Assembly (NCBI GenBank): GCA_009846005.1
Contig: VXYL01000088.1
Location: 1 to 64,000 of the forward strand
DNA: 64,000 bases
Source of the DNA: Gammaproteobacteria bacterium
Lineage (GTDB): Bacteria > Pseudomonadota > Gammaproteobacteria > Pseudomonadales > Azotimanducaceae
Direction of reading: 5' to 3'
Part shown: piece after piece, positions 1 through 8,093 of the stretch
How the letters are laid out: the number at the start of each line of letters is the position of its first letter
How positions within the stretch are numbered: the first letter of the stretch is position 1
Translations under genes and position numbers: made by a program
The notes under the pieces: generated by a model
Database searches by the model: none
What the model saw: the letters and a program-made list of their open reading frames with translations, nothing else
What the model was told of the DNA's origin: nothing

Positions 1-19
1 GCAGGCCAAGCCGTTTGGC

Positions 20-96
20 GGAGTTGTCCACGCTTCGTCCACGGCGCCGGTCCCCGAGAAAACCCGAGGCGCCGTGGGCGAAGGGTGGGCAACTCC
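20..96. repeat. Large imperfect inverted repeat (hairpin)
   Basis: Two 29-base arms (20-48 and 68-96) are reverse complements at 26 of 29 positions and enclose a 19-base loop. As RNA, two of the three mismatches become G-U wobbles, so the stem is nearly continuous. No T-run follows, so a classical intrinsic terminator is not supported. It could be the end of a mobile element, a 3' hairpin of a gene left of the window, or a REP-like unit. Nothing else is recognised in bases 1-266. Confidence 0.6.
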
Positions 97-266
97 GGTC
101 GACACAACCCGAGTCCTGAGCTCGCCAGAATTCGTTCAACCCCTTGTTTGGGTCCGGTTACCGCGGTCCCGCTGGCTTCCGCCGGGAATCGACTTGCCCG
201 TCGCCGGCGATTGATTGTCGGCGGCAGTCCGTGTTCACTAGCGCCTACCCACGATCAGGAGGCGCC

Positions 267-1484
267 ATGCCTGCATTGGACGGCGTGAGGATACTCGACA
301 TGACGCAGTACGAGGCAGGAACCTCGTGCACCCAGGCGTTGGCGTGGCTCGGTGCCGACGTGGTGAAGATTGAAGCGCCCGAGTACGGCGATCCGGGCCG
401 CGGCGTCGGTCGGTCGGCGAACAAGGACTACTCCGCGTACTTCTGTGCCTGGAACGCCAACAAGCGCAGCCTTGCCCTGGACTTGCGGAAACCGGCGGGC
501 CGGAAGCTGTTTCTTGCGCTCGTGCCGAGGTTCGATGTGTACGTGGAGAACTACGGTCCGGGCGTGACGGAACGCTTGGATATTGGTTTCGATGCGCTGT
601 CAGCCGTCCACCCCGGATTGATCTACGCCCGGATCAAGGGTTTCGGCGCCAGCGGCCCGTACGCGGGGTTCCGATCCATGGATATGATCGCCCAGGCTGC
701 GGCCGGCGCATTCTCGATTACCGGCGAAGCCGACGGTCCGCCGATGATGCCGGGTCCGACGACCGGGGACTCCGGCACGGGTGTTCAGGCGGCGATGGCG
801 ATACTGGCGGCGTACGTGCAACGCCTGCGCACCGGCAAGGGCCAACAGATCGAACTGTCGATGCAGGAGGCGATGGCCTACTACGTCCGCACGCGGGCAT
901 TCCTCGGTTCGGCGTGGGGTACCCGCGCGACCGGGCGTAGCGGCAACGCCGGCGGTTTGCCGCCGGTGAACATCTACGCCTGCAAACCGTTTGGTCCCAA
1001 CGACTACATCTACCTGATGCCGGTCAACCAAGGGCATTGGGATGCTCTTTGCGCGGCGATGGACCGTGGCGACCTGCTCATCGATCCGCGCTTCGAGACC
1101 ACCCGGGGACGCATCGAGAACGGTGCGGCCTTGTATGAGGAGATCGGCAACTGGACAGGTCAGCGCACGAAGATCGAAGCCATGGAGACGATTGCCGGTG
1201 CCGGCGTGCCGTGTTCGGCGTGCCTCGATACCGCGGAATTGCACCATGACAAGCACTTGAAGTCCCGCGGCTTCGTGCACGAACTGGATCTACCGGTCCA
1301 CGGCAAGGTGCCGTTTCTGGGTTTCGCGCCGCGGCTGTCGGACTCCGAGGTCGAGATCACGCCACCCCCGAGGTTGGGGCAACACACCGACGAGGTGCTG
1401 AGTGCCGAGTTGGGTCTCGACGAATGCGAGCTTACGCGGCTGCGCGAAGCGGGTGTGATTGGGGATCCCGCCAGGTTCGACTGA
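267..1484 (+). CDS. CaiB/BaiF family (class III) CoA transferase
   Basis: A 405-residue protein, the usual length of class III CoA transferases, which move CoA between carboxylic acids through a covalent aspartyl-CoA anhydride. The N-terminus (LDGVRILDMTQYEAGTSCTQ, then LAWLGADVVKIEAPEYGDPGR) is the family's nucleotide-binding opening, and Asp139 in GFRSMDMIAQAAAG fits the catalytic aspartate. The start is set by an AGGAGG a few bases before ATG 267; the reading frame is open upstream but without family similarity. The substrate pair cannot be read from sequence. It stands alone before the rpsB operon, in place of the map gene often found there. Confidence 0.9.
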   Translation: MPALDGVRILDMTQYEAGTSCTQALAWLGADVVKIEAPEYGDPGRGVGRSANKDYSAYFCAWNANKRSLALDLRKPAGRKLFLALVPRFDVYVENYGPGVTERLDIGFDALSAVHPGLIYARIKGFGASGPYAGFRSMDMIAQAAAGAFSITGEADGPPMMPGPTTGDSGTGVQAAMAILAAYVQRLRTGKGQQIELSMQEAMAYYVRTRAFLGSAWGTRATGRSGNAGGLPPVNIYACKPFGPNDYIYLMPVNQGHWDALCAAMDRGDLLIDPRFETTRGRIENGAALYEEIGNWTGQRTKIEAMETIAGAGVPCSACLDTAELHHDKHLKSRGFVHELDLPVHGKVPFLGFAPRLSDSEVEITPPPRLGQHTDEVLSAELGLDECELTRLREAGVIGDPARFD

Positions 1485-1517
1485 ACCGCTCGCCTAGAAA
1501 CCATGCGGGGCACTTGT

Positions 1518-1525
1518 GGTATAAA
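1518..1525 (+). promoter_or_regulatory. Extended -10 promoter of the rpsB operon
   Basis: TGGTATAAA (TG-n-TATAAA) lies 135 bases before rpsB and is followed by a very GC-rich discriminator (GCGCCCGCG). I see no convincing -35, which fits an extended -10. A GC-rich discriminator is typical of stringently controlled promoters. Confidence 0.55.
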
Positions 1526-1660
1526 GCGCCCGCGCCGGGCCGTGAAGGGTCCGGCGAAAACGATGACGCCGGTCGCTTGAATGCCATTGGCGGGTGGTCG
1601 CCCCGAGGCGACGGATCCGATGGCTGACGCGGCGCGACTAAGTTAACCCGGAGACAACGC
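1526..1660 (+). promoter_or_regulatory. Structured 5' leader of rpsB
   Basis: The leader holds a stem near 1535-1555 (CCGGGCC...GGTCCGG with a wobble) and a perfect hairpin at 1597-1612 (GTCGCC-CCGA-GGCGAC). In gammaproteobacteria the rpsB leader is known to mediate autoregulation by S2; whether this one does is inference from position and structure. Confidence 0.35.
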
Positions 1661-2410
1661 ATGGCAACTATCAGCATGCGCGACATGCTGGCCGCAGGTG
1701 TGCATTTCGGCCATCAGAAGCGCTTCTGGAACCCGAAGATGGCGGAGCACATCTTCGGCTCTCGGAACAGAATCCACATCATCAACCTGGAAGCCACGGT
1801 TCCGGCGCTGGAAGCTGCGCTCGCCGAGGTTCGGCGCCTTGCCGCGCGCCGCCACAAGATCCTGTTCGTCGGCACCAAGCGGGCGGCGTCCAAGGTCATT
1901 CGCGAGCAGGCACAACGCGTGGGGATGCCTTACATCGACCGGCGTTGGCTGGGCGGCACGCTCACCAACTACAAGACCATACGCCAGTCGATACGCCGAC
2001 TGACCGACCTCGAGGCCGATGCCGCGGCGGGGAAGTTCGAGATGCTGACCAAGAAGGAAGCGCTTCAGAAACACCGCCTGATGGACAAGCTGACCCGGTC
2101 CCTCGGCGGCATCAAGGAGATGGGCGGTCTGCCGGACGCCTTGTTCGTGGTCGACGTCAACCACGAGCGGATCGCCGTCACCGAAGCCAACAAGCTGGGC
2201 ATACCGGTGATCGGCGTCGTCGATACCAACAGCGACCCGGAGGGGGTGGACTTCATCATCCCCGGCAACGACGATGCCATCCGCGCCGTGAGGTTGTTCG
2301 TGACGGCGGTTGCGGACGCCATCGCCGAAGGACGCGAGCGCGGGCCCGGCGACGACGCGGATGAGTTCGTCGAACTCGTCGAAGAAGCGCCTGAGGAGTC
2401 GGCATCGTGA
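1661..2410 (+). CDS. rpsB: 30S ribosomal protein S2
   Basis: A 249-residue S2, close to the usual length, part of the 30S head-body junction and needed for binding S1. The N-terminus ([20 protein letters not shown]) and the internal blocks [30 protein letters not shown] and [19 protein letters not shown] are diagnostic. ATG 1661 follows a GGAG ribosome-binding site. The acidic C-terminal tail (from about residue 225) is typical. It is first in a tight operon and its TGA overlaps the GTG of tsf by four bases, suggesting translational coupling. Confidence 0.98.
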   Translation: MATISMRDMLAAGVHFGHQKRFWNPKMAEHIFGSRNRIHIINLEATVPALEAALAEVRRLAARRHKILFVGTKRAASKVIREQAQRVGMPYIDRRWLGGTLTNYKTIRQSIRRLTDLEADAAAGKFEMLTKKEALQKHRLMDKLTRSLGGIKEMGGLPDALFVVDVNHERIAVTEANKLGIPVIGVVDTNSDPEGVDFIIPGNDDAIRAVRLFVTAVADAIAEGRERGPGDDADEFVELVEEAPEESAS

Positions 2411-3240
2411 ACACCGCGATGATCAAGGAGTTGCGCGAGCGTACCGGGGTCGGCTTCGGCGACTGCAAGAAGGCGCTGGCGGAGGCCGACTGGGACATGG
2501 ACCGGGCCGTCGAGATCGTGCGTCTGCAAAGCGGCGCCAAGGCCGAGAAGAAGGCCGATCGGACGGCCGCGGAAGGGCTCCTCGGGCTCGCCCTGGACGG
2601 TGACTGCGGTGCCTTGGTCGAGATCAACGTGGAGACGGACTTCGCGGCCCGTAGCGGCAAGTTCGCGGATTTCGTGGAGCGCGCGGTTTCGCACGTGCTC
2701 GACCAGGGTGCGGACGGTATCGCGGCGGCCTTGGAAGGCGAGCGTCAGGCCCTAGTCCAGGAGATCGGCGAAAACGTCAACGTGCGCCGCGCCGCGTGTC
2801 TCGACGCATCGGGCGGCGTCGTCGCGGGCTACCTGCACCAAGATCGGAAGAAGGGCGCACTGGTCTGCCTCGACGGTGGCGACAGCGTGCTGGCCCGGGA
2901 CCTCGCCATGCACGTGACGGCCATGCGGCCGTTGGTGGTGGCGCCCGAGGAAGTTCCCGCCGACGCGGTTGAGAAGGAGCGGGCGATCTACTTGGAGCAG
3001 GCGGCCGACGAGGTCGCGAAGAAACAACAGCAGTCGAAGAAGCCCATGCCGACCGCGGTTCTTGACCGCATCGCCGATGGCATCGTGACGGGCCGCATCC
3101 GCAAGTTCCTGGCCGAGTCGAGCCTCGTCGAACAACCGTTCGTCAAGGATGCCTCCACCAAGGTCGGGGATCTTCTCAAGGAAGCCGGCGCGACGTGTAT
3201 GGCGTTCGAGCGCTTCGAGGTCGGCGAAGGCATCGAATAG
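2407..3240 (+). CDS. tsf: Elongation factor Ts
   Basis: A 277-residue EF-Ts, the nucleotide exchange factor that regenerates EF-Tu-GTP. The N-terminal UBA-like module ([20 protein letters not shown]) and the core motifs ([29 protein letters not shown]) are present, as is the C-terminal [20 protein letters not shown]. The start is GTG 2407, overlapping the rpsB stop in GTGA. Pairing with rpsB is near universal in bacteria. Confidence 0.98.
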   Translation: MNTAMIKELRERTGVGFGDCKKALAEADWDMDRAVEIVRLQSGAKAEKKADRTAAEGLLGLALDGDCGALVEINVETDFAARSGKFADFVERAVSHVLDQGADGIAAALEGERQALVQEIGENVNVRRAACLDASGGVVAGYLHQDRKKGALVCLDGGDSVLARDLAMHVTAMRPLVVAPEEVPADAVEKERAIYLEQAADEVAKKQQQSKKPMPTAVLDRIADGIVTGRIRKFLAESSLVEQPFVKDASTKVGDLLKEAGATCMAFERFEVGEGIE

Positions 3241-3294
3241 AGCCCAGCCGAGGCATCTGCGGTCCAGCAAGCCATTCGACAGCGCGCATCGCCG

Positions 3295-4002
3295 ATGTTG
3301 TCCCGCGTGGTGGTCAAGCTCTCCGGGGAGGCGCTTGCTGGCGACGCGCGATTCGGGATCGATCCAACGACGCTCAGCGCGACCGCTAGCGAGGTCGCGG
3401 CTGCGGCGAACCACGCGCAGCTGTCCTTGGTGATAGGCGGCGGGAACCTGTTCCGGGGCGCGGGCGATGCCGGTCTTGGGGCGGTCGGCGTCGGCCGCGT
3501 AACCGGCGACCACATGGGGATGCTGGCGACGCTCATCAACGCGCTGGCCTTCCGGGATGCGCTCGTCGCGCTCGGAACGCCGGCGGTTGTGCTCGGCTCG
3601 CACGCGATTCCCACTGTGGCCGAGGGCTATTCGGTACACGAGACGCTCGGCCATCTGCAGGCGGGTACGGTTGTGCTGCACGCCGGAGGCACCGGCAACC
3701 CGCTGTTCACCACCGATACCGCGGCATGCCTCCGGGGGATCGAGACCGGCGCCGACTTGATCGTCAAGGCGACGAAGGTGGACGGCGTCTATAGCGCGGA
3801 CCCGCTGATGGATTCCGCAGCCGAGCGGTTCGACGAACTGACCTACATGGAGGTGCTGGACCGGCGCTTGGAGGTGATGGACCTCACCGCCATCACCCTA
3901 TGCCGCGAGCACGGCATGCCGGTCGTGGTCTGCGATGCGACCCGGCCCGGTACGTTGACGCGGATTGTCTGCGGTGCGAAGGTTGGCACCCGGATTTCCT
4001 GA
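3295..4002 (+). CDS. pyrH: UMP kinase
   Basis: A 235-residue hexameric-type uridylate kinase of the amino-acid-kinase fold, converting UMP to UDP in pyrimidine synthesis. Diagnostic stretches are VVKLSGEALAGD at the N-terminus, VIGGGNLFRGAG, DHMGMLATLINALAFRDAL, the FTTDTAACLRGIE loop and LIVKATKVDGVYSADP. ATG 3295 starts directly at the first strand. It sits between tsf and frr as in most proteobacteria. Confidence 0.97.
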   Translation: MLSRVVVKLSGEALAGDARFGIDPTTLSATASEVAAAANHAQLSLVIGGGNLFRGAGDAGLGAVGVGRVTGDHMGMLATLINALAFRDALVALGTPAVVLGSHAIPTVAEGYSVHETLGHLQAGTVVLHAGGTGNPLFTTDTAACLRGIETGADLIVKATKVDGVYSADPLMDSAAERFDELTYMEVLDRRLEVMDLTAITLCREHGMPVVVCDATRPGTLTRIVCGAKVGTRIS

Positions 4003-4029
4003 TTGAACGCTTGATAGGGGCGACGCCGG

Positions 4030-4593
4030 GTGTCGATGATCGAGGAGTTCCAAGAGGACGCCACGGAGCGGATGGACAAATCCTTGGACGCGCTGGCCAC
4101 GGCGTTCTCGCGAATCCGCACGGGGCGCGCCAATCCGGCGATCCTGTCCGGGGTGGAGGTGGACTACTACGGCAATCCGACCCCCATCAACCAGGTTGCG
4201 AACATCATGGTGGAGGAGGCTCGCACGCTGGTCGTGGCGCCGTGGGAGAAACGCATGGTTCCCGAGATCGAAAAGGCGATCCTCAAGAGCGACCTGGGCC
4301 TGACACCTGCGAGCGGCGGTGACGTCATTCGTTTGCCGCTGCCGCCGCTAACCGAAGAGAACCGCCGCGACCTGATCCGCCAGGCGCGCCACGAGGCGGA
4401 GAACGCCCGCATCGCAATTCGCAACATTCGCCGGGACGCCATTGGCGACGTGCGCGAACTCGTGCGCGAAAAGGAAGCCACCGAAGACGAGGGGCACCGG
4501 TCGGAGGAGGACATCCAGCGCATCACCGACGCCCACATCGGCCGTGTCGACGCGGCGCTGGCGGAAAAGGAATCCGATCTCATCGCCTTCTAA
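4030..4593 (+). CDS. frr: Ribosome recycling factor
   Basis: A 187-residue RRF that, with EF-G, splits post-termination ribosomes. The motifs MDKSLDALATAFSRIRTGRA, YYGNPTPINQVANI and the long C-terminal three-helix bundle are typical. GTG 4030 is chosen because AGGGG lies about nine bases upstream; ATG 4036 is two codons later and also possible. It is followed by a repeat element that separates it from uppS. Confidence 0.97.
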   Translation: MSMIEEFQEDATERMDKSLDALATAFSRIRTGRANPAILSGVEVDYYGNPTPINQVANIMVEEARTLVVAPWEKRMVPEIEKAILKSDLGLTPASGGDVIRLPLPPLTEENRRDLIRQARHEAENARIAIRNIRRDAIGDVRELVREKEATEDEGHRSEEDIQRITDAHIGRVDAALAEKESDLIAF

Positions 4594-4600
4594 CGCCTAT

Positions 4601-4693
4601 CGTGGCGTTGTCCCGTCCCGTTGCCAAAGGGCGCCGGTACATCAGGCACGGGCGACGGCGTGCCCTGACGGGCACGTTAGGTTCGCCCCTACG
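4601..4693 (-). repeat. Composite TIR repeat element (copy 1)
   Basis: A 93-base copy of the element seen at 58444-58542 but in reverse orientation. Both carry the blocks TTGTCCCGTCCCGTTGCCAA, GTACATCAGGC, GGGCGAC and CCCTGACGGGC in the same order. The left end is degenerate; the right end keeps GCCCCTACG. It lies just after frr in the 253-base frr-uppS gap. Confidence 0.75.
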
Positions 4694-4846
4694 ATTTGCC
4701 TTCTATTCAACAGAATTGCGGATTCGTCCACGCAAGTCGCGCGCGCAATCGATTGCGAAAAAATGACGCAACGGCCGAGGCGCGTGCGCCGTGGCAAGCG
4801 ATTAGAGTCACGGTTGGCGAATCCTCAAGAACACCGCAGCGCGAGA

Positions 4847-5623
4847 ATGCCCGAACCCCGGCTCAAGTTGATTGACAGCTCCCCGACCCGGGTTGCCCTC
4901 GAACCACCGCCCCGTCATCTCGCCATCGTCATGGATGGGAATCACCGATGGGCACGCGCGCGGCACCTGCCCGGGGCGGCGGGACACCGGGCAGGGGCGA
5001 AGAATCTGAAGACCGTCGCCCAGGCATGTGCCGATCGCGGCGTGGAGTTCCTCACCCTGTTCGCGTTCAGCACCGAGAACTGGCAGCGGCCGAGGCGTGA
5101 GGTGAGGTTGTTGCTCGACCTCATGCGCGGTGTGCTCACCGACGATGTGCACGAGCTGAACAGCAAACACGTGCGTTTGCGTTTCGTGGGCGAGAGATCG
5201 AGGTTCCCCGCCGATCTACAGCATTTGATGGATCGGGCCGAGAACGCGACGGCGGCCAACGGCCGGTTGCACCTGACGATCGCTGTCAACTTCGGCGGAC
5301 GTTGGGATATCGGCCAGGCTGCGCGTGCCTTGGCGCGCGCGGTCCGGGACGGTGGCGTCGACCCGGACGAGATCACCGAAGAGCACTTCGGACGATTCCT
5401 TTCGCTTGCCGGCCTTCCGCCGCCCGATCTTTGCATTCGAACCGGTGGCGAACGTCGCCTCAGCAACTTCCTGCTCTGGGATTTCGCTTATACCGAGTTT
5501 TACTTCTGCGACGACCACTGGCCGGACTTCGACGAGGAGCGGCTCGGTCGCGCGTTCGCTGATTTCGCGTCCAGGCAGCGTCGCTACGGACGACGGATGC
5601 AGGAGCGCGCCGGCGCCTCGTGA
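4847..5623 (+). CDS. uppS: Undecaprenyl diphosphate synthase (cis-prenyltransferase)
   Basis: A 258-residue enzyme that makes C55 undecaprenyl diphosphate, the lipid carrier for peptidoglycan and O-antigen. HLAIVMDGNHRWARARHLP contains the catalytic Asp (D30 here); FSTENWQRPRREV, AVNFGGRWDI and CIRTGGERRLSNFLLWDFAY complete the signature. The frame is open much further upstream, but family similarity begins shortly after ATG 4847, giving normal length. Its stop overlaps cdsA by four bases. Confidence 0.95.
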   Translation: MPEPRLKLIDSSPTRVALEPPPRHLAIVMDGNHRWARARHLPGAAGHRAGAKNLKTVAQACADRGVEFLTLFAFSTENWQRPRREVRLLLDLMRGVLTDDVHELNSKHVRLRFVGERSRFPADLQHLMDRAENATAANGRLHLTIAVNFGGRWDIGQAARALARAVRDGGVDPDEITEEHFGRFLSLAGLPPPDLCIRTGGERRLSNFLLWDFAYTEFYFCDDHWPDFDEERLGRAFADFASRQRRYGRRMQERAGAS

Positions 5624-6450
5624 CGCCGCTCAGACTTCGCGTCGCCTCAGGCCTGGCGCTGGCGGTCGTCATTGTCTCGGCCATCGTGTATCTGCCCGTG
5701 CCGTACCTCGCGGCGTTCTTGCTGCTCCTGTGCCTGCTTGCCGCACGCGAGTGGGCGAAGTTGGCGGGCATTGTCACGCGCTCCGGTTGGCTGGCGTACG
5801 CAATCGCCGTGTCGGGCGCCGCGGCCGTGCTCTGGGTTGCCCTCGAGGATTGGCCGTCGGCCGCCTCCACGGCGCTCGGCGGCGGTGCGGGATTCTGGAT
5901 TCTTGCGCTTGGCGCGGTTTTGACGTATCCGCGGAGTCGCTCGGTGTTGCTGTGCAAGCCGGCGATGATCGTCGCCGGCATCGTGGCTCTGCCCGTCGCA
6001 TGGCTGGCGCTCGTGCAGGTGGCGCAGGCGCCGGACGGCCCGGGGCTCTTGATCTGGCTCTTGGCCGCAGCCGCCGCTGCGGACATCGGCGCGTACTTTG
6101 CGGGTCGGCGGTTCGGCCGCCGCAGGCTTGCGCCGCAGGTGAGCCCTGCAAAGACCTGGGAAGGTGCCATCGGCGGTGCTATCGCGATCCTTGCCTGGGG
6201 AGTCGTGGGCGCGGCGTACTTCGGCGGTGACCTGGCGGCGTCGATGCCTCGATGGCTTGGGCTGACCGCGGTCTTGTTGTTGGCGTCGGTGACAGGGGAC
6301 TTGTTCGAGAGCGCTTTCAAGCGCGCCCGCGGTGTGAAGGACTCAGGCGGCCTACTGCCCGGCCACGGCGGCGTTCTGGATCGCATCGACTCGGTCATTG
6401 CGACGGCGCCGGTGTTCGCGGTCCTGGCACCGGTGTTCTTGTCGCCGTAG
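5620..6450 (+). CDS. cdsA: Phosphatidate cytidylyltransferase
   Basis: A 276-residue integral membrane enzyme that makes CDP-diacylglycerol, the precursor of all phospholipids. Several hydrophobic segments fill the first 180 residues, and the C-terminal signature FESAFKRARGVKDSGGLLPG followed by HGGVLDRID is the conserved CDP-alcohol cytidylyltransferase motif. GTG 5620 overlaps the uppS stop (GTGA). In most gammaproteobacteria dxr (ispC) follows; here the next gene is rseP after a 226-base gap in which I recognise no gene. Confidence 0.95.
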   Translation: MTPLRLRVASGLALAVVIVSAIVYLPVPYLAAFLLLLCLLAAREWAKLAGIVTRSGWLAYAIAVSGAAAVLWVALEDWPSAASTALGGGAGFWILALGAVLTYPRSRSVLLCKPAMIVAGIVALPVAWLALVQVAQAPDGPGLLIWLLAAAAAADIGAYFAGRRFGRRRLAPQVSPAKTWEGAIGGAIAILAWGVVGAAYFGGDLAASMPRWLGLTAVLLLASVTGDLFESAFKRARGVKDSGGLLPGHGGVLDRIDSVIATAPVFAVLAPVFLSP

Positions 6451-6676
6451 CTTGGCGGCTCGCAGCCCGCTGTCGTCGAGTCGCAATTCTCAGGTCTAGG
6501 TGGGAGAATGCGCCCACTACCGCCCACGCGCGCGGGCGAGGGGCACTCGGACCAAGTAAGTGAAAGATCCCCAGACGGCATCAAAGTTCGACCCGAGTGA
6601 CAACGGTGCCCGACGTTCAAGGAATCCAGAGCGCGACGCGCCCGGCACGGGCGTGCAGTAGCCGTCGAAACCAGCC

Positions 6677-8017
6677 GTGGACTACCTTTACTACGCCTTC
6701 TTTCTTTTGGTGACGCTGATCGTACTCGTGACCTCCCACGAGTTGGGTCACTTCCTGGTGGCGCGGTGGGCCGGATTGCACGTGGTGCGATTCTCCGTAG
6801 GGTTCGGAAAGCCGGTGTGGTCCTTCTACGATCGACGCGGTACGGAATTCTGCGTTGCCGCAGTCCCGCTGGGTGGCTACGTGCGGATGTACGACCGGCG
6901 CGACGCCGATGCGGCGGCGCATGTGCCTCGGGTCTCCGCGAAGTCCTATGACGTACTCTCGCCCTGGTGGCGAATTGCGGTCGCGCTTGCCGGGCCGGCA
7001 GCGAACTTCGTACTGGCGTTCCTGGTGTTCTGGCTGCTCTCCGTCATGGGTGTTTCATCGGTCGTACCGATTGTCGGGAGCGTTGCCGCGGAGAGCCCGG
7101 CGGAACAGGCGGGGCTCCTCCCAGGCGACGAGATCGTCGCCGTGGACGGTGTCGATACGCCGGCCTGGACGGACATCGGGCTGGCGCTGGCCAGTCGGCT
7201 GGGGGACACCGGCACAATCGAAATCCGGGCGAAACGCGACGACACGCCCGTGATCCGAAGCATCGGGATCGAGGATTGGCTGGGCACCGTGCAGGATCCG
7301 GACACGATCGCCGCACTGGGTATCGGCCGAGAGCGATTGGCCGTCATCGGCGGCATCGTCGAAGGGGAGGCCGCACAGCGCGGGGGGCTTCGTCGAGGCG
7401 ACAGGATCGTCGGGATTGACGGCGAACCGATATCGCTTTGGACGGAATTCGTCGGCCGCGTCCGGACCAGTGCGGGACGGACGATCGTCGTCACGGTGCA
7501 ACGCGGTGGCGGGGAGACGAACATCCGCATGACGCCTGCGCAACGGATTGCCGAGGACGGCACCGAGCACGGCTATGCCGGTGCCTGGCTGGACACGCCG
7601 ACCCGGCTGGTGCGCTACGGGGGGATCGAAGCCCTTGGACGCGCTGCGAGCGAGACCTACGCGAAGACCGTGCTGACCGTCGAATTGCTGGGCAAGATGT
7701 TGACCTTGGATGTGCCCGCCACCAATTTGGCCGGGCCCATCACCATCGGCAAGGTGACCGGCGACAGTGCCCGGGCTGGGTTCGACCGGTTCCTGTGGAT
7801 TCTGGCACTCCTGTCGATCAGTCTTGGCATCATCAACCTCGTGCCCATTCCGATACTCGACGGGGGTCACGTGGTGTACTCGGTGGTCGAAATCGTGCGC
7901 AGCAAACCGGTGTCGATGCGCGCCCAGGCCGTGGGGGCGCAGATCGGGCTGGCGATCGTGGTGGGGCTCATGTTGTTCGTGTTCTACGTCGACATCGCCC
8001 GCTGGTTGCCGGGTTGA
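6677..8017 (+). CDS. rseP: RseP-type site-2 intramembrane metalloprotease
   Basis: A 446-residue inner-membrane zinc protease which in the sigma-E pathway cleaves RseA after DegS. HELGH (residues 21-25) supplies two zinc ligands and the general base in TM1; NLVPIPILDGGH near the C-terminus carries the third ligand. Two PDZ domains lie between (about 110-195 and 205-290). The start is GTG 6677, immediately before the first transmembrane helix. It precedes bamA as is usual, matching its role in envelope stress. Confidence 0.96.
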   Translation: MDYLYYAFFLLVTLIVLVTSHELGHFLVARWAGLHVVRFSVGFGKPVWSFYDRRGTEFCVAAVPLGGYVRMYDRRDADAAAHVPRVSAKSYDVLSPWWRIAVALAGPAANFVLAFLVFWLLSVMGVSSVVPIVGSVAAESPAEQAGLLPGDEIVAVDGVDTPAWTDIGLALASRLGDTGTIEIRAKRDDTPVIRSIGIEDWLGTVQDPDTIAALGIGRERLAVIGGIVEGEAAQRGGLRRGDRIVGIDGEPISLWTEFVGRVRTSAGRTIVVTVQRGGGETNIRMTPAQRIAEDGTEHGYAGAWLDTPTRLVRYGGIEALGRAASETYAKTVLTVELLGKMLTLDVPATNLAGPITIGKVTGDSARAGFDRFLWILALLSISLGIINLVPIPILDGGHVVYSVVEIVRSKPVSMRAQAVGAQIGLAIVVGLMLFVFYVDIARWLPG

Positions 8018-8093
8018 CGGCGCGGCGTGGAGGAACCAATCACATGATGCGAGGTCAAAGACGAGACTCGCCGCAGGGCAGAGGGGGGAAGCA

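Noticed and set aside
4442-4846. A longer N-terminus for uppS
   Set aside because: It runs over frr and the repeat element; ATG 4847 gives the normal size.
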